Of a stretch of 64,000 bases of DNA, positions 11,748 through 25,300 are shown in pieces. This DNA is from Chlorops oryzae (Eukaryota > Arthropoda > Insecta > Diptera > Chloropidae): contig CM035807.1 in assembly GCA_020466095.1 (NCBI GenBank), positions 103,813,502 to 103,877,501 of the forward strand. The letters run 5' to 3'. The number at the start of each line of letters is the position of its first letter. The stretch's first letter is position 1. The notes below the pieces were generated by a model. That model worked only from the letters and a program-made list of their open reading frames with translations. It made no database searches and was not told the DNA's origin. The position numbers were made by a program, and so were the translations under genes.

Positions 11748-12500
11748 CACGGAAAGAATTATTTTCTCAAAATCAGTAAAAACTAATAAAATCTTGGCTT
11801 GATTTGGCAGCAAGAAAATTTTTACTGATTTGAAGAATATATTTTATTAAACATCAACAAGTAAATATTTTACAATTTTTATTATAACAAAAACTTTACA
11901 AACAATTGCATGTATTAAGTTTTATTGTATGCATATGCATACAGAGAGTTGTTTTTGCAATTTAACTGTGAAAGTATTCGAGCTAAACTTCTCTTTTCTT
12001 TGATAGCGAATCAACAGATTCCTATTTTTGTTGCATTTTTTGGTCCCATTTCGGTGACTCTTTTCTGCGACGAAAGTTTATTTCTAGAAGAACAATAATT
12101 AATTCATTAATGTGAAATCTATGTTTCAAACTATGCTTGAGAAAGGCATCCATAAGCGACAATTTGCAGACGTACGTTTCGACCTGCCGTCTGGGGTCTC
12201 ATCAGAGCAATTTTTACGGATTGGCTGACTACTGAGTCAAATTTCGGTTTGCGTATTTAAACTACCTATGACTGCAATTCAAACCCTTGAATTGTAGCAT
12301 CAGAAATGACTTCTAATGGGAGATCTAACTATGTGTTTTTAGTCAATAAAATTTTTTACTGATATCAGTAAAATCTATTTACTGATTTTTAGCAAAAGTT
12401 GTACTTTGGGTACAACTTTGGTATTGAATTAATAAAATGTTTACTTTTTGACAGTTAATAAAATATTTTATTGATTCAATACAAGACAATTCTTTCCGTG
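11748..12500. mobile_element. TA-flanked MITE with CACGGAAAGAATT ends
   Basis: Inverted ends CACGGAAAGAATT and AATTCTTTCCGTG with TA on each side (11746-11747, 12501-12502), as in Tc1/mariner-type elements. It is 753 bp, and repeated AATAAAAT/ACTGAT words inside both ends give further internal pairing. No transposase ORF. Confidence 0.82.
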
Positions 12501-12502
12501 TA

Positions 12503-13398
12503 GAGAATTTTCGCCTTGTTTTGAGACATTCAGGGGAATATGCTCCTAAAAAGATCGCAACAAACCGATTAAGTGACTTTAAAAAAATTTAAAATAAAAA
12601 AGCTTCACATTCTCTGCTTGGAACAGAAGTTCAATGGAGAAGAAGGATTTCAATGTTTAAAAAATTTTGAAATTTCAAACTGAATAATTTTTGAATTTCC
12701 CTCGAATCCCAACATCCTTACAATGGAAGTATAAATTGAAAAAATAAAGCGAAAATGAAAAGCTGAATCGAATAGAAGATAATGTGCCATTGAGTAAATA
12801 ATTAAAATCAAAAATAGAAAATAATTTTTTTCTCTCAGTGTGTTTTTTTTTCACAATGAAATTTCACTGAAAACATTCACATTAAGTATTGAAACAATAT
12901 AAATAAAAAATCTCATCGAAATACATGGAAATCGGTTGAAATTCGTAGAACGATTGGGCGACTGTTCCACGGTGGAACAAATTACTTCGCTCGAGTTTGA
13001 ACTGAATATATCCGGATCACTTTTGGACCATCTCTAGAGGAACACATTCTAAATTTAAAAAAAAAAAAAACAAAAAATCATAACAAAAACAAAAGATATT
13101 TTTACTATCGAAGCATGACTTAGACGCAATTTACAGCTTGTAAAATCCAATAAACGAAAACCAGTTTATTGTAAAACGGATTTCGTGAGAAAACGACTTT
13201 TTGCTTTTCCCCAAACGTACCTAAAATAATAAATCTTTTCTATTTTCTTGAAAACATTCGTAAATATTTTCAAAAAATATTCCCCCATAAATATTTAGTA
13301 TAAGAGCTGTCAGATAGTATGAAAATTTGTATAGAACTTGAGTACAGATCAATAAAGAATTACAGTTGAGAGCTTGACTTCATGCGAGCCGCTTGATG
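12503..13398. other. Intergenic DNA, nothing recognised
   Basis: AT-rich with homopolymers. No ORF above about 60 codons and no paired ends were seen. Confidence 0.45.
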
Positions 13399-13406
13399 GG
13401 ATACAC

Positions 13407-13599
13407 CATGATACAAGAAAACAAGATAGCGCCACTTCAGCCGATGATGTCACAAATAAAAAATGACAGCTTCGTTGTTGTTGTTTTGCATGTTAAGCCC
13501 AACGTCACAACTATAATTTAGCATGGGAAACAACAACAATGCGTATGCTTCAAAATAGCGGTACCCGAAGTGGCGCTATCTTGCTCTCTTTGTATCATG
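13407..13599. mobile_element. Foldback MITE with CATGATACAA ends
   Basis: The ends pair over about 33 bases: CATGATACAAGAAAACAAGA then TAGCGCCACTTC, against GAAGTGGCGCTATCTTGC and on to TTTGTATCATG. Flanks GGATACAC and GGATACAA agree in 7 of 8 positions, which would fit a hAT-size duplication. It is 193 bp and non-coding. Confidence 0.75.
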
Positions 13600-13766
13600 G
13601 GATACAACTATGAAGCTGGCGCCGATCCATAGGGGGAAAATCGTACATTAGTAACGCCCAAATCTGCCTCTGCTTTGAAAACACGAAAACCTAAATAATT
13701 ATATAAACAAAGCCAGTCCGTTGCTCTTATTTCTTTTCTTCGTAATATTTTTCAAGTCCACAGTTC

Positions 13767-13937
13767 CAGGGACGTAGATAGAAAATGTTTTTTTTTTTTT
13801 CAAAAAACTGATTACAACTAGTCTAGTTAGGTTCTAGTTCCAAACTGGTCCAAAAAGAAACAGTTGTAATCAGTTTTTTGAAAAAATCAATCCAATATCA
13901 GCACTACCAAAGCTCTCTTTCTCTGTCTACGTCCCTG
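13767..13937. mobile_element. hAT MITE with perfect 8-bp duplication
   Basis: Ends CAGGGACGTAGA and TCTACGTCCCTG (a hAT-style CAGGG start). The duplication CACAGTTC is identical at 13759-13766 and 13938-13945. A second inner inverted repeat (AAAAAACTGATTACAACT / AGTTGTAATCAGTTTTTT) makes the 171-bp element a strong hairpin. Confidence 0.93.
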
Positions 13938-13945
13938 CACAGTTC

Positions 13946-14880
13946 CCGTTTTTATATTTGTAGTGTAGATTTTCAATAAGAAATTTCCCGAAAAGAAAAG
14001 TTTTTCACAAAAGATTTTGAATATTCTAGGAATTCAGCCTCCTAGCAGCTTAAGGGACTGATCCCCTCACTGATCGTTTTCACAGAGACAATCATCTAGG
14101 GCAAAGTGAAAATACATAAAAAATCAAATTATATTATACACAGAATCCACCTATGTATATAGGTACACCACATGAACTCCGTCTTCCCAAGAAATTATAA
14201 AAACTGCTGGCTGCTTAAAGGAGGTACAAAAATATCGAAGCCACTTAACTCACTTCCTTTATTTTCAGAAATATTTAGCTCTTCTGTAGAGATTTTATGA
14301 CTCCTATAATGGAATTTTTGAAACCAGTTCCCTAAAAGTCAAAAAATAGCCTACAGAAATATATAAATAAATATGTACATCTACATACAATTATAGCGCG
14401 AGGCCTCCGGGCTTCTAGAAGGGGCTTCAAATTGAGAAGGTACTTTTTTTCTTCTCACTTTTGTCTCCCAGCAAAGGACCTCGGCCCTCCCTAATACCAC
14501 AACTAGGTATTGAGAAAATGCTTCTGTCGAGGGCGCCCCTAGGAAGAAAATATCCCAAAAACCTAATATATCTCCTGCATATATACAAAGGCATGTACTT
14601 ATATTTAAATACACATTGATATTAATTATATATGATCAGTATGTATCCAAGATTGCGATGATCATGTCGACTGGGTATCAAGAAGCAGCATAAATAATAA
14701 CAGCTGTATTATTCATCGAACCAAAGGCAGTCTCTTAACGCTTCTTTAACTTGAAAACCTGTTAAATGAAGGTTAAACAAAAATCCAGTTTGCCTGCAGC
14801 TCATTCCCTTTTGTCGGAATAATGACGTACTACAGCTGTTTATGACGATCAACCAGCACGCGATATCAAAAACTTTTTTT
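13946..14880. other. Intergenic DNA, nothing recognised
   Basis: AT-rich. A 77-codon minus-strand ORF at 14381-14614 has no supporting signal. Confidence 0.45.
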
Positions 14881-14882
14881 TA

Positions 14883-15534
14883 CCCAGCAAACACAAGGCA
14901 AAGATTTGAGATTTTTTTCTTCTCGAATTTGAATTCAAATGTGGTTCTCAAATCATTTTCAAATCGAGAATTAGGGGCTATTTCCACTACAACGCATTTA
15001 AAGATTTGCATCTTAATAGATTGCTAACGTTTCCACTGCGTTTGCATTTAGCATTTTGTGAAAATTTGAATTTTTGTTCGGACAAAATATTTGAATTCTT
15101 AAGAAGTAGAGCTTTGAAATGTTAAAAATTTGAAGAAAATATCAATGAAAACTAACGGTTTTTAGCATTTTTATCGCATTTTCTCAAGATGCTGAAAAAT
15201 GCTGTTTTAAGAACAACAACAATTACATGTAATTCAAAGCCGCATTTTTGAGCATTTTTTAAAAATGCTGAAAAATGCTAAATGCGTCTGTAGTGGAAAC
15301 AGCCCCTTAATGTTTGATATGATTTGAAAATAACGTTTTAATATCAATTTGAGAATAAACCTTTTTCTCAATTTGAGAACAATGTCCCATTTTTGTTGAG
15401 AATGCTATCATTCTCAAATGAATCTCGAATTGAAATCAAACATTTGACACTTGATAAATACATTTGATATCAAATCATTCTCAATCATTCTCAAATCATT
15501 CTCGAATCATTCTCAAACCTCAATGTTTGCTGGG
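14883..15534. mobile_element. TA-flanked MITE, CCCAGCAAACA ends, with nested insertion
   Basis: Ends CCCAGCAAACA and TGTTTGCTGGG with TA outside (14881-14882, 15535-15536). The interior has many ATTCTCAAATC units near the right end (from about 15400). It carries a nested element at 14974-15306. The CCCAG start is shared with 60844-61373 and 32950-33300. Confidence 0.85.
14974..15306. mobile_element. Harbinger-type MITE nested in the TA-flanked MITE
   Basis: Ends GGGGCTATTTCCACTAC and GTAGTGGAAACAGCCCC with TTA on both sides (14971-14973, 15307-15309). The TTA duplication and GGGGCT start are typical of PIF/Harbinger. It is 333 bp, with internal AATGCTGAAAAATGCT repeats and no ORF. Confidence 0.88.
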
Positions 15535-15536
15535 TA

Positions 15537-16840
15537 GTTTACTTTGACTCAAAGTCCCGAATATCATTATCATCGACAAGAGACGGAAAGTAGTTAGTAA
15601 AAAAGAGAGCCACATAAATGGGAAGTTAGAAGACAATCGACTAAGCCAACAAGTGCATTGACATCGGGAATATTGTTTGTCTGACAACATTCTTTGTTGA
15701 CAAAAATGCTACAATATCATTTCATCTACCCACGATTTTCTCTCTACTCATCGAACTTCGAATCTTCGTCGTCGCGACGGCCGGAAAAATTCTGTTCCCA
15801 CTGTCATTCATTCGTCGTGCATACATTAAAAGATCACAATTGGTGAATAAGTAAGCCACAGCCATGGCGGCTGCAGTCTTCCAGACACAATTCTTCGTTT
15901 TATTGCATTTCATTGCATTCGATCGAGATAATCAAATTAAATGAAGCGCGGTTAAGCTTGAGGTTGTGAGATTGTGGGCTTCATTCAAATGCCTCTCAGC
16001 GATCGCGGCAGCCTGAATTCTTATTCTCTTTCGAATGTAGCAAAGAGTATGCGAGTTCGCTTTTTGTTTTGTAATGCTTTTCGACTAGCTGTGATTTTAA
16101 AGAAAAAAAAAAAAAAACAAAAAGGAATAATAAATAAAATGAGAAAAAAAATGTTTTTTTGTTTTTACTTTGAAAAGTTGAAAACACGTTCATGAGTTCC
16201 TCAGCTCAGATAGGTTTTAGCGGTACGCGTAAATAGATGCTTTTGCTTTCTGCTGGCTCGTGGAAAATTCTTTTAATCGTTTCCAAAATAAACACTGAAT
16301 CTGAAAACTGATTGCTCGCTGCGGAATTGTTTAAGCGGAATCAAAAATCAAAAAATAAAAGAACAAATTAAATTATTTGAAAATTCAGTGCGGAAAACAA
16401 AAAAATTTAAACCTTGTGCTTAGTCAATTTTTCAACCCCCGGTAATAATTAATTAAAAGCAAAAAACCATTATTTAAAATTTTACAAAATTTTAAGAAAA
16501 GAAAAAACTAAATAAATAAAATAGAAACTCTGTTCGACACAATTGAAAACGAGTCCGAGTCTTAGATCATCCCTTTTTAAAATCGATTAACGCCGCTGCA
16601 CCGCTGCGATAATTACATTCTAAATGCCTCTAAATGATCACTTAATCTTTATTTGCTTTCTTATTAGATTCATAATTATCATCATTCGATAATTTACGAT
16701 AATTTTTTTTTTAATTTGAAAAGACTTTAACAAACAAAAATAGCCGATTTGAAAAAGAAAAGATTTGAAACTCGGATCGTGGATAAAAAATAAACTAAAA
16801 TAATTTAAATAAATATAAAAACACGAATTTTCATTTGCAG
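15537..16840 (+). promoter_or_regulatory. Upstream region of gene 2 (probable promoter and 5' UTR intron)
   Basis: The sequence leads into the gene 2 start. TTTTCATTTGCAG at 16828-16840 is a good splice acceptor 36 bases before the ATG, so a non-coding first exon upstream is plausible. The true start site is not identifiable by eye. Small ORFs here look like chance. Confidence 0.3.
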
Positions 16841-16876
16841 CCTTCAACTCACAATATTGAACTTTAAATAGAAGAA

Positions 16877-16967
16877 ATGGAATTTTCTAAAATTACAAGG
16901 AAATCTAATTCCTCAATGCTTTGCTCGGCTGTGATATTTGCCGTTTTTACAAGTTCTTTCTTATCAG
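16877..16967 (+). CDS. Gene 2, exon 1 (signal peptide)
   Basis: Thirty codons from ATG 16877 plus one base, then donor G|GTAAAT. A second in-frame Met (codon 14) directly before the hydrophobic core could also start translation. Confidence 0.88.
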
Positions 16968-19900
16968 GTAAATATTATAATTTTTTTTCTTTCTGTACTA
17001 CTATATAAAATGTTTGCCCCATTCTATAAGATACTGTAAGCGTTAATCGTTAGGAGTGACACATGAAAGTATGTACATCTTAAATTCACGTTCACGCAAA
17101 AAAAGTTGAATTTAAAAATTTTTTAATAAAATTTCAAAGATTCAATTGCCTAAAATCCGTTTACAAACCATAGTGGTATTCAAGCAGCTGTGGAAATTTA
17201 AGTGTGCAAAAATTTTCACCAGCAAATTTTGCCCTTTTGTATGAACGACCCTGCGAAGAACGAGTGCAAAACTTGTGCGATAACATGGCGCAAAATTTTG
17301 CCCATTAAAATCGATGTGAAATATTTGCCCGGCCGCGGAATTTTTTTTCCCATACAAACAAATTTGCACAAATAGCAAAATTTGCGAGGGTGCAAAAATT
17401 GCACACCTTCTTGAATCCCACTAATGTGTTCTTTGACAAAAATTCATATAGAGTCGAGTCTGGATATTGTAAGCCCCTTCGCGAGAAGTCCGTTCAAAAG
17501 TTAGGGTTGCCAGATTTGAAATTGACAAAACAGTACATTGGGGGGGAAAAAACAGTACAATTAAAAAAAAAAACAGTACATTTTTATTGAAATACATTCA
17601 ATAATCCCGATTGCTGGGATGTTTTTAATTTCATCGCTTGAAACATCCGAGCTACTAATAAGACCTTCCATTGTAACGAAATACTTTCTTATTTAATGCT
17701 TGATTTAAAAGGTTTAAAAGAATAAACGTCGCCAGAAAGCCGTATATCTGTTCGATGTTCAAAACAAAATGAAATCGCTGTCGCACACAGTGTTGCCAGA
17801 AACTCTTACAAATTAGAGTGACCAACGAGCAGTACAGAGCGCAATAGAGTTTTAATAAAAATTCAGCCTGGCTGTGTTTTTTTTTGTAACAAAAAAAAGT
17901 ATAATTTGGAAAAAACAATAAAACAGTACATTATCAAAAAAAAACAGTACTTTTGCGTACTGTTTTTGGTGTTGGTCAAAAAACAGTACTTTTTATAAAA
18001 ACCTTTACATGTACTGTTTAAAACAGTACGTATGGCAACCCTATCAAAAGTCCTTCGGAGAATATAAAACATACAAATATTGAGCTTCAATAGTGTGAAC
18101 AGTCTAGGAAGTATGAACAAGACGTGTAAAAATCAGTTAACTCTACCTATAAACGACTGTATGTGAGGTTTAATGTTGCGTCCTTAGAAGTTTTTTTTAA
18201 ATCCTTTTAGAAGAAGTCTTTCGATAAAAATATATGGCAGTCTTTTCGTCTCAATTTCGAAATTAACGCTCACAGTGGTCAACCTACTTAGTTTAAACTT
18301 CTTAGAGGCTTAAACTTTCAAGTGATAGTCTTGAGTAGAGTTTATTAATCACGTTTTTAAAATTTATATGAACATTTTTGAAAAATTCAAATATTGCAAA
18401 GGGTATGAGGGGGCTGGCACCCTAATGGGCTCTACGCAGATATGCAGGAAGTAAATTTTCTATACTAAACGCATGCAAAAAAAAAAATCAAGAAGTACTT
18501 TGAGTTACTTCTGATACTTCTACAAATACACAGGGTTGCATTTAAATTTTCTTACTTCAACATAACATAATAATTTTCGGAAATTCCTTTTATATTGACG
18601 TTTTAAGAAAGAAGTTCTCAGAAGTTATCCCTTCGAGGCTTGTCTGAATTGACCGAGTTAAATTGTTCTTATCGTTTAAGAGGGGAATTCCCAACTGATC
18701 TTCGTTGTTTGGCAGTTTTCCAATCAATGTTTTTTTTAGGAATATTTTATTTTGCTTATTTTTTCGATAAATTTTCAATCCACAAAGAAATGTAGAGCTT
18801 CCTACGAAGCCCTTTTGAAGGTATGTAGTTCTAAACAGTGGCGAACGCAGTGTTTTGTTTTGGAGTTCAAACCTCCGCAGAAAAGCGACAAATCACAATG
18901 GTGCACGAGAAAATGGTTTTGGTATAAAGTTTCCAAATCCAAGACCACAACCATTCTCGAAACATATTTCTCTGATCGCGCCTGATTCTTAATCGAAGAT
19001 ATCAATTATGAAAATGTATGAAAGTTAATGGACCTCCAATTTCAATCGATCTTTTTTTTTCAAACCTTCTATTGTTAGCTCTTTGTCGGCATCAAATTAA
19101 TAGATAGGCTATTTTCCCGCTTAAATACATTCTTAAAAACCAGTTCATCATTAAGTAGAACGTAATATTCGTTATTTATACCTTAAGGCTGCGACATTTG
19201 CTGTTATAAATATCTACATAGGGTACTATAAATATGATTTACTCGGGTGTAAATTACTTTATTTAGTTAACGTGAGGCAAAGTACTTAAATAGCTATTCA
19301 ACTATAAGCTCAAGTAGAAATACGAGTCTATGTGCACACACACACGCACACACACTCCGAACAACTACTTTGCTTACATTGCACACACAATTTACATATT
19401 CTCTACGGGGGCTCGCTGCTCATTTCCGTATTTATTGTGAAGGTACTGCCAGAAAATTTGTAAGCTCAGCAAATGTGTGTTCAAAATGACTTATGATGAA
19501 TTATCTTTGGTCCGAAATTAACTTGATTTAGTTGGCTACCATTCGTTTGGATTTGCTCATAAATTTTTATTTAACAATATTTTTATTCAAATATTTTTTC
19601 AAAAAAAAAAAAATCCAAAAAGGAATTTGAAGTCAAAAAGTCGTTTTAAAAAGCCATTCACAAAGTTCATTAATAGAAGCGACCGACCCAGTTGGAAATT
19701 CGCATCTTAAATTTTTTTGAAAAAAGTTCCAACCTCCAATGGATCATTTCATTTCCTACTGGGTAGCCAGAACACAATAAAATGAATTTATTCGCTCGCA
19801 TATAATTCTTTTTTTTTTTTTAATTTTTATGCGAAATCTTTTGAATTTTCGAAACATGATACGCATGCATAGGCATGCATAATATTTACAGAATGATAAG

Positions 19901-22160
19901 AAAACAAAGCCAACATTGACATTGAATTCAACTCAAGCGATGCGAAAACACATACATACACACATAAATGCACACAATGTGATATTGCTCGCAATGGGGA
20001 AAAAAAAAGACAGCAAGGTGTGCGCTCATAATAATGACGTAATTATTTCCACACTACGGAACAAGTTAATCCATTATTCGGAGGCACCAGGAATCGCGTC
20101 CGTATACAAATCAGATGATAATTAAGTAATCAACGCCTAGCGCCGCTAGTTGAATGGAACTCTAAACGATTTCAATTGATGGTAAAATCGTTTGACGACT
20201 CACACGTGTCAGTGTTCATTGGCAAGACAGAAAGCAATCTACTCGATCTATCTTAGGTACAATATCTTAAGGTCTTGTCAAAATGTAATTACCTACATTA
20301 TTTTAAGATATACTTAGGGTAAGGTCACCTCAAGTGGACTGTCACTTCGACTGGACCACTTGAATGTTTACTATGTTTTGGCAGTTGAAATGTCAAACTA
20401 ATATTACAGCCAACTTCACTGCGAACGCCAACAGTAAGTTATAAAGTTTCCACCTGAGCACACGTGTTTTTGTTTACAAGCGAGCGCTGCAAAAAAAAAA
20501 AAAAAAGTAAACAATTTGCCTTTTAAACCATTGTGCATCTTTGTGCCTGCTACAAATAGTGCCAAAAACGACTTGTTAAACTTAAGAAGTATATCGTCGG
20601 CTTAAAGTGTAAACCTGCTAAGTCCACTTATAACCGATTCCGACTTTTCGATGTCATTCGAAAGAAAAAAGGACACTGCATCGTCAGGCAAAAAAATCTT
20701 TTTTAATTTCAAATTCTAAATACGGAGAAATTGGTGATGAGTAAAACTGCTTAAGTCCAACTGTGGTCAAAGTTCACAGCTAACACCAACAAGTGACTCC
20801 AAGTAGACTTTGTGTGGTGCACAGAATCGAATTTAGAAGAGACTTCATATAGGAACAAAATAAACCATCCATATTTTGGGTCTCCTTCCCTACTTTGAAG
20901 TCTTGAAAAAAAGTGTTTTTTATTTACTCTGTAAAGTTTTGAAATTGTTAGTTAGCAGGTTTACACATTAAGCCGACGATATTTCTTGTTAGTTTGGGAT
21001 AGAACTTGATAGTTGAATTTAATCGTATGATTCACCTTGAGTGGACCATTGCTTGCAGCCTTGAGAAGACCGTCGAAATTTTTCATTCTTTATATCAAAA
21101 TTTAGCATGTTTATGGATATAAATAGACCTTGGAACAGTGTTAACTAGTTCCATGAGCTTTATTAAATTTTTTTGTGATTTTTAAAAAGCATTTGGGCAT
21201 GTCGTCGAGTAGTGCATCAGTATCAAAGGCATTTTTTTACATGCAAACATTGTGACTCGGAATGACACTGGATCCGAGCTCAGTTCAAAAACTTTTGTAG
21301 TTGTGCGGTTTTTTTAAACTTTCGACTGTTTTTTTTGAAATTTTCCTCTGATGGTCCACTCAAGGTTGCAATTTTTTCCCCAAAAAATTCTACCCTTTTT
21401 TCAAAATCATATATTTTCTTTTATAAACAACACTTTGAAATTCTGCTACTATGGAAAGTTTCCTAGTAATATCGACTAACGAATGATACCTATATACATA
21501 CATAAAAACCACGGTTAACCTTATTCACCTAATTTTTATTTCAGCTTTTGCTTAGGGAGTCGACAATAGGTGACATTACCTTACATATTGTGTGTATTTT
21601 GGACCATTTTTCTATTATAGCGCAAAAGAAGAGGCCGACTGCCGAGACTATCTTTACAGCTTTTCGCAAATAATTATTAAAAAGCAAACACACTTTTATG
21701 TCTATAAATATTGACAGACTTCAACTGTCTGTCAAAGTCACATGATATTTAGTTATGGAGATACAGAACGAGATCTGAATGTAGAGTTCGCGATGCATTT
21801 CGACCGACCTGATGGTGCCTAGACTTTTTGTTCATATTGCAATGTGATTAATTAGCAAGTTGGCGGCAAGTGTCAGTCAAATGTAATAAAAATGTAATAT
21901 TTAAATTCGCTCTTCAGAAATGCACACGACTTCGATCGGGAATTAATGGGTCTTAAAAACACTCTCACTTTCCTTTCTGTCAGAGGTTTCTGAGTTATAG
22001 TTTGTCACACATGAAGATATCGAACGCAAGGTAGAGCGAAAGAGAGAGAAAATATTCAAAGGAAAGGGAGAGAGAGAGAGAGGAGAGAGAGAGGGAGAGG
22101 AGAGAGAGAGGGAGAGAGCGAGAGAGAGGGAGAGAGCGAGAAGAGGGAGAGAGAGAGAGG

Positions 22161-22210
<50 letters not shown>

Positions 22211-22243
22211 AAGACAGAGAACGAGAGAGAGAGAGAGAGAGAA

Positions 22244-22296
<53 letters not shown>

Positions 22297-22301
22297 AGAG
22301 A

Positions 22302-22337
<36 letters not shown>

Positions 22338-22360
22338 GAGAAGAGAGGAGAGAGAAGAGA

Positions 22361-22392
<32 letters not shown>

Positions 22393-25300
22393 AGAGAGAG
22401 AGATTCCATTGTACACCCCATTCGGGCTTGTGATGATGTCCTTACGAGGCCTGGTTAGTTCATTAAATAATTCTATTCCTTCAATCCTTAAATCTGTACG
22501 ATTTCTTATACAGTAGAACGGTGATTTTCCGAACGATTCGGCGACTAGCCGAATTGCCAATCATCCCAATTGGTCCAAAGCGAAATATAGAAAACTAAAA
22601 TCATTTCATTTTTCTTTTCTTTTGTTGCACATATTAAGTGGGAGCTCGCTGGAGTCCAGATATATTTCAACTGTTATGTTTGAAAGCTAGAGACAAGACA
22701 CTACATGTGCGGCTTCCGTGAAACGTTCGACGCCTGCGTTACCGTGCATCACGGAAACGAACTTCAACGTCGAGGCAACATACTCTGATCGAGATGTTCA
22801 TGTGTGAAAGTTATTGGTTTCCTTAATAACCAGTCTATGTCCGATCATCCGAATTTTCGATAATCCGAATCAAACACAGTCCCCAGTGGCGGATTAAGAC
22901 ATTTTTTCAACATTGCGATTTTTCCGCCTCAGACAGCAGAATAATTTTCGCGTTTGCATTTTATCTAGAGTAAGAAGTCAGAATTTGCCAGCCTAGGCAG
23001 CTGACTATGTTGGCTATATGGTTAATCCGCCATCGTCGGTCCCATTTAATTCAGATAATCGGCGTTCTACTGTACTTAGGAATAGCTGCATTCGAAAGAG
23101 CTTACTCGGAAATATATTCATATTAGAAAAGAAAACAGAGGCCCTCGCAAAATTGATGTAGCGATATACTTTGAAATTAACGATGAGTAAACAAATTTTG
23201 AAAAACTCTTTCTTCCCAATCAATCAGGGGCGTATGTAGGGGTAGTTTTTGAGTGTTAACACAACCCCTTTCGAAATGATAAGAACCAAAAAGTTACGCA
23301 TGGAAATATTTACGACACAAAAAATTTGTAATATCTAATACCCCTCCTGAAATGTTTTTTCTCCTTACCCTTCTGCCTCTTCTCAATTCCAAAATATAAT
23401 GACGTAACGAAAGTCTAGCAAAAATTTCACCTCGAAAAAAATTCAAATATTGAAAATTAAATATTAAAAATGCAGAAACGAATTCACTCATTCGATGGAA
23501 ATCCGTTGCTATAATTAAACTCAATTTAAATTTTGCATTTCTTAAGCATTTCGTTACTCTCTGAAAGCCTCAGACATGCCAACGTGTGTCATTAGCTCCA
23601 TTCCGGCGTACATAGTGAAATGGAAATGTGAAGTAAGAATTCAAGGCGTGTCTATCAAAATTCAAAATAACCATAAAATGTCGTTCGTCATGTGGAGGAT
23701 CTACTTCGGTGGTTCCTTAGACCGTATGGCGTGCAATGTTTTTTTTTTTTTTTTTTTTTGTCGTTCGTTCTTCTTGAAAGGTCAATGTCTGTTTAAAATA
23801 GTGGAAAATTTAAAGAATTCTCCGCAAAATCATTGCAATGCGGCATGAAATTGTTTGTTGTTGTTTTCAATTAAAGAGAAATGTGACACATAAAGGACGT
23901 GCAATGGAAGCTCTTTAATAGAGTCCTTGATATTTACATTCGAGTGCCTTCGAAAGGAAAGAGCGAAATTACAGCCATAATTTATATTGCACTCTTTGAT
24001 GGGTTCTTAATTAATTATTGCTTCTTTCTTGCTGTAATGGATTTTTTTTGTTTTGTTTGTTTGTGTTCTTGCATTCTGCTTTCTTCTCGTTCTTCGTCGT
24101 CTTTTTGTGTAGAAATTATTGTTTGTTCGGTTTATTTAAAAAGTTTCTCCTTCTTCGAACGAATTGCAATTGTGAACATCAATCGTTTTATGATACTCCT
24201 TGGCGCCAGTCTTTATTTGGTTTTGTTGGGGTGGTGGTGCGTTGGTTGGTGTTTTTATGTTTTATTTTTGAAAAAAATTTTTACAGGGAAATTTCAGCCC
24301 AATAAACAAAAATACTAAAAATGCAGAAAAATGTCTTCGAATTTCCATTGCTTTTGCATTTCGGAAACGGCCAGTTTTTACTTATAAGCAAAAATAGTTT
24401 GTTTATATTTAAAAGTTAACCCACCAAACATTCGGAGTATCTACTGAGGGAATTATAGGTATATCAATCCTGATTAGGAGTCGAAGCCCTCATATATTAT
24501 GAGTCCTTATGATCCATAATGAGCTGTTGAAGGAGCTGTTGGAGCTCTTAAAGGGTGAATTGTTCTTCTTACGCTGGTTGTTCATTACGAGTCCGTTTCA
24601 TTCATTCATTGAGCCCCAATAGGAGTCATATATAATTTCTTTCGCACTCATACATAACTCTAATATCCTCTCATATGTATAAGAGTCTCATCTGACTCTC
24701 ATTTTTACTCAAAGGAGAGTCTTATATAACTCCTTTCGTGTTCATATTTAAGTATTATCTCCCCTCATATATCCTCCTTATTTTGGACTCATTTCGAAGA
24801 CTCAGTTCGATGTTTTGAGCCTCATATTTTTTAAATATTTCACTCATTTCGGACTCAATGTGGACTCACACATTGCTGAGCCTAATATATTGCAAAAATT
24901 TCGAACTCATTTCCGGACTCATAAATAGCACCAATGATCAGTGATCACTCTTAAAACGCTTGCTCAGTATTTACGTAGAATATACCCGGCCATAATGAAG
25001 AAGTCAATTTACCAAAATAAGAGTACTCTGAGTCTGAGTTAAAACGTAGATTAATTTATGTATGAGAAATGAGTAGATCTTGAGTAGAAACTAGTGGTCT
25101 GGAAGAAGTGTAGTTGAAAAACTAGACCACAACTGGTACAAATGAGACAATTGATCTCTTATTGACCACTGGGTGGGGATATTTGTCAATGGCAGCTCAA
25201 TGTTAAAAGGGACAGTTTAAGGCATTGACTTGGCAAGATAAAAGGTTATATATAAGTAGTGATGGAATTAGAATAGGGTATATGTATATGCAGCTATGTA

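Noticed and set aside
21943..22560. 205-codon minus-strand Leu/Ser ORF
   Set aside because: Translation of the GA microsatellite.
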